A stretch of DNA of 64,000 bases. It comes from Haberlea rhodopensis (lineage: Eukaryota > Streptophyta > Magnoliopsida > Lamiales > Gesneriaceae). The stretch covers positions 42,867-106,866 of the forward strand of contig CAJQUN010001102.1 in the NCBI GenBank assembly GCA_907163345.1, in the 5' to 3' direction. Below the pieces are notes generated by a model. It worked only from the letters and a program-made list of their open reading frames with translations. It searched no databases and had not been told where the DNA came from. Positions within the stretch are counted from its first letter, which is position 1, and every line of letters begins with the position of its first letter. The position numbers and the translations under genes were made by a program. Positions 22,817-34,911 of the stretch are shown piece after piece.

Positions 22817-24066
22817 TGTTAGGACAATATTTCTAAGTTTTAGTGGTGACAAACATCAACTGGATGAACACCTACCGGATGTTCAAGACTTACCGGGTGC
22901 TAAAGACCAACCGGATGACAAACATCAACTGGATGAACACCTACCGGATGTTGAAGACTTACCGGGTGATAAAGACCAATTGGATGACAAACATCAACTG
23001 GATGAACACCTACCGGATGTTGAAGACCTATCGGGTGTCAAAGACCAACTGGATAGACCCCAACTGGACAGACATTTACCGGGTGTCAAAGACAAACTGG
23101 ATAGACATCAACTGGATGGCTACCAACTGGATAGACATCAACTGGACAGACACCTACCGGATAAACATAATCTGAATAGGCATCTACTGGTCTCAAGAGG
23201 ATAAACGACCAGTTGAACAAAGAAGACCAGCAGAAGTCTAACCAACCAGTAAGAGCACTAAGCAACGAGACAAAATAAGTACAAACATTCTCTGACAAAG
23301 GTACAACAGAGCGGCGCACACTGCTATATCTCCGCCACCATTAGCGTCAGAGTAAAAGAGCCGTTGATTAACAAAATAGGAAAGAAGACAATCTGAATTT
23401 GGAAAGCTGATCTCTTCCTAATAAAGAAAAGCTACCGTTGGACCACTAATCTTATAAATACGTCCAAGCAAAGAATGAAGAGGTTAGCTGAGCAATTTAT
23501 TCAAACGAAGAGAATCACTTCATCGTAAACAGAACATCAACTTACTGATATTCTAAAAGTTCAGCAAAAGAGCAGACAAGCAGTGCAACTGAATCTGTGA
23601 CAGAGTATTTCCAACTGAAGTCTGCTGCTCAAGAACACTCGAAGCTAAAGGTTTATTTTGTAAAGAGTGTCATAGAATCTTTTGTAATCAAATTAAGAAG
23701 TTGTGATTGCTAGGAGTTGAGGCCAAGTTGTGTGAGTGCCTAAGAAGGTTGTATACTGTAAAGTGTAAACCAAGTCTTTTAGTGAATCCTTCCTGCAAAG
23801 GAAGAAGGGGAGACTTAGAAGCGTTGTGCTTCGAACTTCCAGAAACAATACTTGTGTTCTTTACTTATTACTTGCTTACTATTCAGTTTTACTCCTCACA
23901 AGTCCAGCAGACGTCTTCCGCACTATAATCAGTGTTTGTTGACTTGCCTTATATTGAGAAGCTACTGTAGTACTTAACAGTCTGCAGTTAACCAGAGAAA
24001 AATCGAAATTGAATCTAGTGTTTATTCAACCCTCCCCCCCTTCTAAACACTACCTCGATCCTAACA
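22817..24066 (+). repeat. 3' LTR of the Sirevirus-like element (1250 bp)
   Basis: Begins TGTTAGGACAATATTTC and ends TCGATCCTAACA, followed by the TSD catca. It is 42 bp shorter than the 5' LTR, mainly because it has one 48-bp subrepeat fewer. It also carries scattered substitutions. Confidence 0.9.
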
Positions 24067-25631
24067 CATCATATGTTCTCAATATCCAACAGGGCCACTG
24101 AATTGACTCTTTGTCACTTAAGACTCAGCTATATAAGTGAGAAAGATCTAAATAAACTAAACAAACTAGGCCTTTTAGGAAACATAAAACAATCATTACT
24201 GGACTTTTGTGAGGATTGTGTTAATGGCAAAGCCACCCGAGTGAATTTCAAGAGGGGCTGCATGTTTCGAAGGATCCCTTAGACTATGTTCATTTTGACC
24301 TTTGGAGGCCATCCAAGGTTCCTTCCAAAGATGGTGCTCGTTATTTCATGTTTATACTTGAACACAAGAATGAGGCACTAGAAAGATTCAAAGCTTTGCA
24401 CGTTCTTAGGCATAATTAGACTGGTAAGAGTCTTAAGAAACTAAGAACTGATAATGGATTGGAATGTTGTTCTAAAGACTTTGATGACTATTGTAGAAAG
24501 GTCAGAATTTCGAGCTATTTGGCAGTGGTTGGGAAACCACAACATAATGGTTTGGCAGAAAAAATGAACATAATTTTACTTGAAAGAGTTAGATATATGC
24601 TTTCTTATTCCGGCATAAAAAACTCATTATGGGTTGAAGTTGTGTCTACAGCTTCATACCTAATCAAACGTGTCCATCAACACCTATTGACTTCCTAACT
24701 CACATAGATAAGTGGTCAGGAACACCTCCAACCTTAGAAAATCTTAGGGTCTCTCGGAGTGTTGCCTATGCTAATGTCAAGCAAGGAAAACTTGATTCTA
24801 GGACCCTAAAGTGTGTTTGTATGGGATACCTCGAGGGTGTAAAAGGGTATAAACTCTGATGTATTGAATATGGTCATCACAAAATCTTAATTGGCAGGGA
24901 TGTAACTTTTAGGGAGGATCAATTCCCTATGAAGAAGGCTATGTCTATACATATAGTCTATCATGATCATCCCACAACTAGTGATATATTAGTCAAGGTG
25001 GAGCTGAAAGAGAGGAGGATTAATTCAGTGGGAGAATCTAAGTCCCCTGATGCTCAACACAACACCATGACATAAGAGATATCCAAATTAGATGACTATC
25101 AATTAGTTAGGGAGAGACAAAGGTGAGTGGTGAGACCACCCATAGAGTTTGGACATGAAGACCTGATCTCTTATGCTTTCACAGTGGCACAAGACATATC
25201 ACAATGTGAACCAACAAGTGTAAAAGAGGCCATGAACTCAAAAGAGAAAAAAACAATGGGAACATGCCATGGTAGATGAAATCGTCTCATTGAACAAGAA
25301 TGACACCTGGAAACTAGTCCCCAAATCAAAAGGATAGAAAATAATAGGTTCCAAGTGGATATTCAAAGTAAATGATGGGATTTCAGGAGTAGAACCCCCA
25401 AGATACAAGGCTAGACTTGTTGCAAAGGTTTATGCTCAAGCAGAATGCATAGATTTTTATGGAATCTTTTCTCTGGTGGTTAAACATAGGTCAATCGGAA
25501 TGACATTGTCCCTAATAGCGACTCTTGGCCTTGAACTCAGACAATTAGAAGTGAAAACCGCATTCTTATAAGGAAAGATAGATGAACAAATCTATACAAA
25601 CCAACTGGAGGGTGTTTGACGTCAAAAGCAC
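24067..25631 (+). pseudogene. pol: Old Copia element, part 2: pre-integrase, integrase and RT start
   Basis: Resumes after the Sirevirus-like insertion. The pre-integrase zinc region reads TLCHLRLSYISEKDLNKL...FCEDCVNGKATRV (about 24100-24250). The integrase core is recognisable as VHFDLWRPSKVPSKDGARYF and, at 24459-24698, as CCSKDFDDYCRK, GKPQHNGLAEKMN and LLERVRYMLSYSGIKNSLW. The RT N-terminal part lies at 25240-25620 (DEIVSLNKNDTWKLVPKS, IGSKWIFKVNDG, RYKARLVAK, VKTAFL). Many stops and frameshifts. Ends at the solo LTR TSD (agcac, 25627-25631). Confidence 0.8.
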
Positions 25632-27208
25632 TGTAAGGCCCCGAGTAATAACACGATTACTTAATCGATAATGACGTGGAAAAATTTGAAATTTTTGACT
25701 TGAAATCCCATAAATTGGTTCCTTCCAATTTATTAATGGTCACCACGACCCTTACGTTGACTTCAACCCAAAATGATCTTCTGATTTTCTTATAGGTATG
25801 ACAATCCTATCACTCCCCTATCCTCCAAAAGTCTCTCTCGCCACCTGTTCCTACTGGACAATTCTCACATAGGGTGAGCACACCAACAATATTCATAATC
25901 ACAATGAAAAACTTACATACTTAAAACAATAAGATGTAATAAAACTTCATGTATACAGTGGACCACCCTTGATCCTTTAAATTGTAACCGTTCTCCACAT
26001 AAATATTCCACAGAATATATAATTTTATATCAATACACATATCGATATACTTGTCGCTAATATAATAGCGATACCATAATACTCATCGCTAATAACATAG
26101 AGGTCCAATAATAGTCATCGCTAATAACATAGCGGTTCAATAATACTCATCCCTAATAACATAACGGTCCAACAATACTCATCGCTAATAACATAGCGGT
26201 CCAATAATGCTCATCGCTAATAACATATCGGTCCAACAATACTCATAACATAGTGGCACGGTAATATTCATCACTTATTCCATAAGCACTACAATTTAGC
26301 TTAAAGCAGTTAAGCATAACTCAATAGCATCACATTGCTCGTACTTCACTACACACCTGTTGGTCCAAGTTTAATATCAGACTATCATCCTCTCTGTTCA
26401 GAGGTCTGAGCAGGCTCTACAACGCAAATAGAAATTCATTAACATAGCTTTTAAATAATTAAACTTCACTTCATTAGCATAAGCCTTATGCTTCACATCA
26501 TAATCTCAAATCCAAACAATAATCATCTATGGGCCAATAGAATCTTCCCACAAAATTGATAAGTTGGAATATTTTTTTTAAACTAACGATCGATCGGTAG
26601 AGCTCAAAATCCCATCCTCCGCCTACACACTTCACTGATCGATCGGTGGCTCCTCGCGATCGATCGGTGAAACAACAAATTTCTCCCTTTTGCTACGAAA
26701 AGCACCGATCGATCGGTACATCGCTACCGATTGATCGGTAGACCCTGAACTGCGAAAAACACCATTTTTATCTCCTCAAGACTTCACCCAACTCAAAATC
26801 ATCAATACACAATACTGTAACAATAACATCAACAAACCCAACATCCATAAATTCAAAAACCACCAAACTCCATTAAATCTATATTTAAATATCTTAATTC
26901 AAGCACAAAGGCCCTAAGATTTTAGAAGAAGTTTGAGCTTGAAAACCCAACTTTGGAGATTTCTCCTGCCTTGGTGATTTTTTTGCCTTGAAGAGTGAAA
27001 GAGAGGGGTTAGGTATGTGTGTGTTAGGGATGAGTCTAAAACCTTAAAAATTCTTCACAAATTGCACATAAATCCCTTAGTACAAATTGGTTTACATAAT
27101 CTACCCACTATCAATCATACTCAATTCATTCTAATTACATGCCTTAATTTCATTTTACCGCAGTTAATTCAAGCATTAACATAACATTCAAAAATTTAAG
27201 GCATCACA
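25632..27208 (-). repeat. Solo LTR 3 (chromovirus type), imperfect TSD agcac/agtac
   Basis: On the minus strand it begins TGTGATGCCTTAAATTT and ends CGGGGCCTTACA. Flanks are agcac (25627-25631) and agtac (27209-27213), a 4-of-5 match that fits an older insertion. The old Copia RT reading continues on both sides. The minus-strand ggtgtgctcaccctatgtga box corresponds to the box in solo LTR 1. It holds a run of atcgctaataacatagcggt-like degenerate repeats (26040-26260) and a palindrome cluster (26586-26741). No coding content. Confidence 0.8.
26586..26741 (-). repeat. Cluster of five CGATCGATCGG motifs in solo LTR 3
   Basis: Copies read acgatcgatcggtag, ctgatcgatcggtgg, gcgatcgatcggtga, ccgatcgatcggtac and ccgattgatcggtag, with 15-45 bp spacing. 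Confidence 0.88.
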
Positions 27209-27736
27209 AGTACAACTGGTGTGCTAGCAAAAAGATCAAGTATGGTCTTAAGCAAGCACCTAGACATTGATATATGAGGTTTGATTCTATGTCGACAACA
27301 TTTTACTAGCAAGCAAGAAACATCAAGGAAATTCATTACTCAAGAAGGATCTTAGCAAAGAGTTTGAAATGAAAGACCTTCCTGCTAAGAATGGTCACAT
27401 AAAACTTACTTTAACTTATACAAACTATCTTCTGAAAGTTATTGAGAGGCTCGGGATGAAAGAATGCAAGCCTGTCCAGGGCCCGTTAGCTCAACATTTT
27501 AGACTATCTAGTACACAATCAACACTACTGAAGACGACAGACTATATGAAGGGTGCACACGCTAGTGGTGTTCGCAGCCTTATGTATGCCAAGTTGTGCA
27601 CTAAACCCGATTTGGCTTATGCTGGGAGTCTTGTTAGTAAATTTATCTCTAACCTTGGTAAGGAGCATTGGCAAGTACTGAAATGGATCTTTAGATACAT
27701 CAAATGACCCTTATACATTGGCTTAAGTAAAGCTCT
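27209..27736 (+). pseudogene. pol: Old Copia element, part 3: RT C-terminus to RNase H start
   Basis: Continues the host reading after solo LTR 3: a degraded GLKQAP-like segment (gtcttaagcaagcacc at 27242-27257), then in the ORF from 27369 KDLPAKNGHIKL, YLLKVIERLGMKECKPVQGPL, GVRSLMYAKLCTKPDLAYA and FISNLGKEHWQVLKWIFRYIK. The last corresponds to the Copia SLMYAMVCTRPDLAYA region at the RT/RNase H boundary. The YVDD catalytic motif is not recognisable. RNase H and the 3' LTR are absent; the sequence stops at the TRIM-like element. Confidence 0.78.
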
Positions 27737-28021
27737 TGTGGGATCAAGTGTTTGCTGCTTTACCAAAAGTCGTAGCTGGTGGTAACAGTCCAACTCCAAT
27801 CTTTAAACCATAGAGCAGTCCAAGCGCAACGCTTTGATCGCTCTCTAAGCAGGGACACTTATTGCACTCAAACAATCTCCCTCCCAATAATTTTACTAAC
27901 TTGCAACTCATTGGAATCGAACACGTGATCTTGCCTCTGATATCAATTGTAGGATCAAGCGCTTGCCCCTTTACCAAAAGTTATAGCTGGTGGTAACAGT
28001 GCAACTTCAATCTTTATACTC
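27737..28021 (-). mobile_element. TRIM-like miniature LTR element (about 285 bp)
   Basis: Two direct repeats of about 74 bp (27737-27810 and 27948-28021; both start TGTRGGATCAAG and include taccaaaag and agctggtggtaacagt) flank 137 bp with no coding capacity. On the minus strand the repeat ends GATCCTACA, followed after two bases by TGATATCAGAGGCA, a near match to the Met-tRNA primer site. Terminal repeats plus PBS with a tiny interior define TRIMs. No convincing PPT or TSD was found, and the repeats differ at about ten positions, so it is an old copy. Confidence 0.6.
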
Positions 28022-30642
<2,621 letters not shown>

Positions 30643-31728
30643 TATTTTCTTGTTTAACTGTATTCAGGATTTCTTCTTTATTAGCTAGAGTTAAATAATT
30701 ATCCCACCAGCCTTTTAATTGGCCAGTAAATCCAGCAATAATCATATTAGCAATATTTTTATCCGTATTTCTATTACTTTTACAAATAGTAGAATACATA
30801 AGCATTCTATGAGCCAGATTATAAATCTGTTTGTCAGGATAGCCATCAATATTCCATTCATAAATATGTTTACCACTATAACTATTATTTCCATTAAGGT
30901 CAGTTTCTTCATGGAGAGTATCCATTGGAGATGGCCTACTATAATAAAATAAGCTTTGAGTGGGTTTATTGGCCCATCTATTTTTTAATTTATTTATTTG
31001 ATCACCAATAACTTGCTTGTGATCTCCATGAGATAATTGATCCTGGAAATCAGTATCTAAAACTGAAATAGATAATTTCAAATCTTTAAATTTATTTTCT
31101 AAAAATTGTTCAAAGTCTCCCATTGATTTTAATTTAAAATCCTTGATTTCAGGGGGAGGTTGGATATTTGGAGTGGTTAATATTATATCCGATGGTGGTG
31201 TCATTCCAACTAAAGGTTGAATGTGTGCAATTTTTGTACTAATATTTTCAATTCTATTATGTAATAGATTAATTTGTTCTCCTAAAATAACTAGGAAAAG
31301 ATTGTGTAGTTTTGTTGTTTTAATAATTTATTAATATGTTGACATGTGAGTTGTAAAGTCTCATTTTCTAATAATTTTGAAAATGCTGAAAAATTAAGAA
31401 TCGTTCCTTCCTTTTCAATTTCAAAAGGCTGTTGAGGAGGATATAAATTTGTCAAAATATTACCATTCGAAAGTTTATATGTCCTTTCTAATACTCGAAT
31501 ATAGGGTTCAACATATGTTGATATAAACCATGATATAAAAGGTATGTAAGCATTTTGTTCAGAACAAAATTTATAAAATTCATTCTGTAACAAAGTTTGT
31601 TTTTCTTTTGAAATATTGTCAAAAAACCATTTTCTAAATTGTTCCCATTTAGGTTGATTAAATTCATTTTTTATTTTCTGCCTGGCACTAGATCCAGGGC
31701 TAAAATCTATTTTGGGTGTATTATTCAT
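30643..31728 (-). pseudogene. Pararetrovirus copy 4: coat-protein N-terminal part, truncated
   Basis: Begins with an ATG at 31728 that overlaps the movement-protein stop (ATGA). It reads as the N-terminal coat-protein region (KIDFSPGSSARQKI, WEQFRKWFFDNIS). A one-base deletion near 31298 (agattgtg against agatttgtg in other copies) shifts the frame, and the rest reads on at 31204-30643 (YEWNIDGYPDKQIYN, GFTGQLKGWWDN). Virus similarity ends at about 30643, inside the coat-protein core. Everything downstream (zinc knuckle, protease, RT, RNase H) is missing, so this is the left edge of the array. Confidence 0.9.
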
Positions 31729-32825
31729 AAAGAAAAATTCATTTCTGATTCAGTTATTTCTGATTCTTTTAATCCTCTGACAATATTGTCTGGATTAATA
31801 TATAATTTACTTATTCTTTCATGTTGTAAATTATCAGGTAAATTCGGAACTGCAGATGTTGAAGCTCTATGTGGAGAATTATTTTCCTCCATTGGAGAGA
31901 TATGAGAAAAGGATGAATATGACTTAGATGATTTAGATCTTAAAGATCTAGGTATAGATTGTAATAATTTTTGTTGATTATTTGGTTCAAATTGTAGTTG
32001 AATTGAACCATCATTTGTTTGTATAACATCAACTAAATTGTTTTGAATTCTGGTTTGAACAGGAATTGCATGTTCAATTATCCAGTTATCAGGGAAAACA
32101 ATTTCATCCCATTTAATAGCTCTTCGTGTTGTAATGTTAGATCGACTAAAATTAGTTTCAATCAATATTGTTTCATTAATGGATTTATCCATTCTCCTAC
32201 ATTGAGGATTTAATGTATGCAAAGGTTTAAAATAAATACGATAACAGATACAAATTATTTCTGTTCCTGGAGCATAATTATAACCATGAGTTTTAACATT
32301 TAATGTTAAAGCATCTAATATATTAATATCAGATAATGATAATTGTAAATTTGGATAAACATCAAAATAAACAGGGCCATGAGCCAAACTAGATTGAATA
32401 ATTCCAATCAAAGATTGTTTCCAATTTAAATTTCTTCCATCTCTTAAAGCTGCTATAAAGCTTTCTGGTAATCCTTCTAAAGTTAAAGGTTTAAAAGCAA
32501 TTTGCACTAAACCAATGTGAAGAAATTTATGAGTTTCGATATAAGGTAAAATATCCTTTTCACTAAGTAATTTTAAAACCATTTCATCATTATTTAATGA
32601 TACTGCTTCTTCAGTAGTTTTAACAATTTGTTTAATTCCTAATCTTTCAAAAGCTCCTAACTTATATATAAGTTTAGGTTCAATTTTAGGAATTGTCCAT
32701 CGATTTAATGATTCTAAATTCTGAGGTACATCATATTCTTGTACCATACTGTTCTTAACAGTATTCTGTTTCTTAACAAGGTTGAAATTCATTTGAATAA
32801 GGCTACTTGTGTTAACTCTCATCAT
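31725..32825 (-). CDS. Pararetrovirus copy 4: movement protein (30K superfamily), intact
   Basis: A 366-codon ORF starting 25 bases downstream of the primer site. The centre holds the 30K-superfamily core: GLPESFIAALRDGRNLNWKQ at about residues 118-137, then a hydrophobic strand ending in the conserved aspartate (YFDVYPNLQLSLSD, D155), then CICYRIYFKPL. Such proteins widen plasmodesmata for cell-to-cell spread. The C-terminal third is Ser/Asn-rich with no recognised domain. Its TGA stop overlaps the next ATG in an ATGA arrangement that all four copies share. The frame is fully open here and in copy 2. The first two codons are both ATG; either could start. Confidence 0.88.
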   Translation of the reverse strand: MMRVNTSSLIQMNFNLVKKQNTVKNSMVQEYDVPQNLESLNRWTIPKIEPKLIYKLGAFERLGIKQIVKTTEEAVSLNNDEMVLKLLSEKDILPYIETHKFLHIGLVQIAFKPLTLEGLPESFIAALRDGRNLNWKQSLIGIIQSSLAHGPVYFDVYPNLQLSLSDINILDALTLNVKTHGYNYAPGTEIICICYRIYFKPLHTLNPQCRRMDKSINETILIETNFSRSNITTRRAIKWDEIVFPDNWIIEHAIPVQTRIQNNLVDVIQTNDGSIQLQFEPNNQQKLLQSIPRSLRSKSSKSYSSFSHISPMEENNSPHRASTSAVPNLPDNLQHERISKLYINPDNIVRGLKESEITESEMNFSL

Positions 32826-32849
32826 CTTCTACTTAACTTAATACCTAAT

Positions 32850-32863
32850 TGGCTCTGATACCA
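32850..32863 (-). promoter_or_regulatory. Met-tRNA primer binding site, copy 4
   Basis: Minus strand TGGTATCAGAGCCA, matching the initiator-Met primer site. In Caulimoviridae this site primes minus-strand DNA synthesis and marks map position 1. Confidence 0.9.
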
Positions 32864-33540
32864 TTCGAGACCTCCTATGAATTCATCATGAACCTAGGAC
32901 TTCTACAGAATACAAAAACCGTCAATCCTTGAACTATAACAGTACAAAAACACCCTAATCGACACACCTCGTCATAAGCGGGCAATAGTACAATAGTTCA
33001 TAAATGCCAGTTTTACTATTCCAACCTAGAATGATTTATTCATAAGATACATAAGGACCAATTCAAGGCATAAGTAAGTAAATGAGATTTAAGCTAACAC
33101 AAGTAAATAATTAGCCTATCATAATATATGAAAAAACAAAAATAAAGATAAAAGAATACTTACAGAAAGGAAGAGCAGAATAAAAGTAGTTGAAACCAAA
33201 TGCAAACTGTTTATTAAGATGGACGAGAATATTACAAAGAGTGGATGAATTTCAGTCTGCTAAACAAAGGAAAGAAAAGCTCCTTATATAGGAGTGAAAC
33301 ATCGGATTTCAAATCCGGACTTCAAACCCAAAATAAAAACAGTACAGACTAATAATAAAAAAGTACAAACAGGAACCACACTAATTTACAACAGTAGACG
33401 CACTAACAAATAAAATAAGATAGTGGATGGAATATATTCCATCGTACAATACTTTATTAAAGTAATATTCCTCTTTAGTCATATCCACTAAAGATTGTCT
33501 GCCATTGAGCCAAATAATGCGGGGAATCAGCATCTTCTTT
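32864..33540 (-). promoter_or_regulatory. Viral intergenic region between copies 3 and 4: promoter, poly(A) signal, leader
   Basis: On the minus strand the core TATATAAGG lies at 33290-33282, an AATAAA signal at 33215-33210, and the primer site about 420 bp downstream of the TATA box. A promoter followed closely by a poly(A) signal, then a long leader, is the usual plan for a pregenomic RNA with terminal redundancy. A direct count of short leader ORFs was not made. No protein-coding gene. The same region at 55961-56641 is nearly identical. Confidence 0.75.
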
Positions 33541-34911
33541 TTATAGTGCTTTGTCTTTATCTTTTGAGGTGGATCCAGTAGACCCAGTTTCCATCATGGT
33601 GGCTTTGAATGTTTCAAAAATATCATCAAAGGGAATATTTGGATCCTGTGCATCCTGTAAATCTTCAGAAATTGATTTTCCAGACATGTTATCATCATCA
33701 AATCTGGTTATTATATCCTTTTTCATTGCTTCCAAATATTCTTCAATTATTTTCTCCTTAGTCATTACCTCGGATTTCATTCGACATTTTCGAGCAATGT
33801 GCTCAAATGGTGAAGGTTGCTCAAACGAATTTTTAACAAAGTTATCCGTCTGATAAGTAGCAATGGTATCCGTAATTAGTTCCAAAGTATCAATTCCAAA
33901 CATTTGTTTGGTGTCTGGGTTTTCCTTTAACATTTTATCCCAGAATTTTGAATAAAAATTCCTTTTAAGACAGGGGATGTGAGTATCAGTATAAGATACT
34001 TCTGGCGACCATTTCCAAATCCAAGGAATAGAAAATTCAACAAAGTAATAGAAAGGTGCTATTCCTGTTATACCAGAACTTTGTTGTTGCATTTGAATTA
34101 ATTTAGGAGATAAATCAATCCATTCATCAAAATAGTTTTTATAAATTTCTGGTAAAATTTTTTGCGTAGTGCCATATTTGCCCCACCAATTTATAAACCA
34201 ATTTGGAATATCATGTTTATATACTTCAGTATAAATTTTAATAAACCACGAATGTCGTTTTTTATTGTTTTCATAGAAGAAGACTTTATGAAAGGCTTCA
34301 ACATAATCCCAATAATTATATTTAATCATCTGATTATTAGGAAAAGCAAATTCTTTTTCCTTAAGAGGTGATATTCCCCATTCAGTTGGAGTTATGACTC
34401 GCTTAATAATGATTTTACTAAAAGTAAAATTTTCCTTTTGTCCTAAAGGAAATCGCGTAATTTCGCATGAATTATTTATGAGTAATTGCTCATAATAATT
34501 TCGAGACTTATATGTCCCATAAGCAAATGATGCAGTGTCAATATACCTGCTCATAATCTTCCAGGGTTCATTGGCCCATTTTAGATCAATATCTTCAAGG
34601 AAAAATATGATTTCCTGGGAATCATTTTTGATAAAATTATGTGATTCTCCTTCATCGTTATTAACGATATTAGCATATGATGCTGTTGTTTCTGTGTCAG
34701 GGATATTACCCTCTCTCTGTTGTCTAAAAGCAAGGAATTCCTGATATAAAGGATCCTGCTCTTGAGATAAATTCCTGGCTATAAGCCTACGTGTTCCATG
34801 TTGAGCTATAATATGCTCTGGATTTTGTCCTCGGCCTCCTCGGCCACCCCTTCATCTATAAGAGGAAGTTCCTCTAGAAGATTGACTCATACCTGAAAAT
34901 ATTTCAAGCAT
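33541..34911 (-). pseudogene. Pararetrovirus copy 3: RGG-rich ORF of unknown function, one nonsense codon
   Basis: Same ORF as the intact one at 56642-58012. Starts at the ATG 34911-34909, overlapping the RNase H stop by eight bases (ATGCTTGA). A TGA at 34854-34852 replaces the Arg codon at the first arginine of the RGG block (after SSYR), and the remainder is open to 33541. An internal ATG at 34554 gives a 337-codon ORF without the RGG region. Function unknown. Confidence 0.82.

Larger units (their letters stand above)
10462..24066 (+). mobile_element. Sirevirus-like Ty1/copia retrotransposon with extra 3' ORF, TSD catca
   Basis: A complete 13.6-kb insertion with two related LTRs (TGTTAGG...CCTAACA), a perfect TSD catca (10457-10461 and 24067-24071), Met-tRNA primer site, gag, protease, integrase, RT and RNase H in Copia order, a further ORF after pol, and several polypurine tracts. 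Multiple PPTs and an extra 3' ORF are known features of Sirevirus elements. A solo LTR (13768-15678) has split the gag-pol frame. Stops and frameshifts in gag, pol and the extra ORF show the copy cannot make its proteins. The LTRs differ at scattered bases and by one 48-bp repeat, so it is clearly older than the gypsy insertion at 42624. Confidence 0.9.

Noticed and set aside
26040..26260. Regularly spaced atcgctaataacatagcggt repeats as a CRISPR-like array
   Set aside because: Units are contiguous degenerate LTR repeats without constant repeats and unique spacers, in a plant solo LTR.
32850..32863. Possible tRNA gene fragments at the TGGTATCAGAGCCA sites
   Set aside because: Only the primer-binding complement is present; no cloverleaf sequence around any of them.
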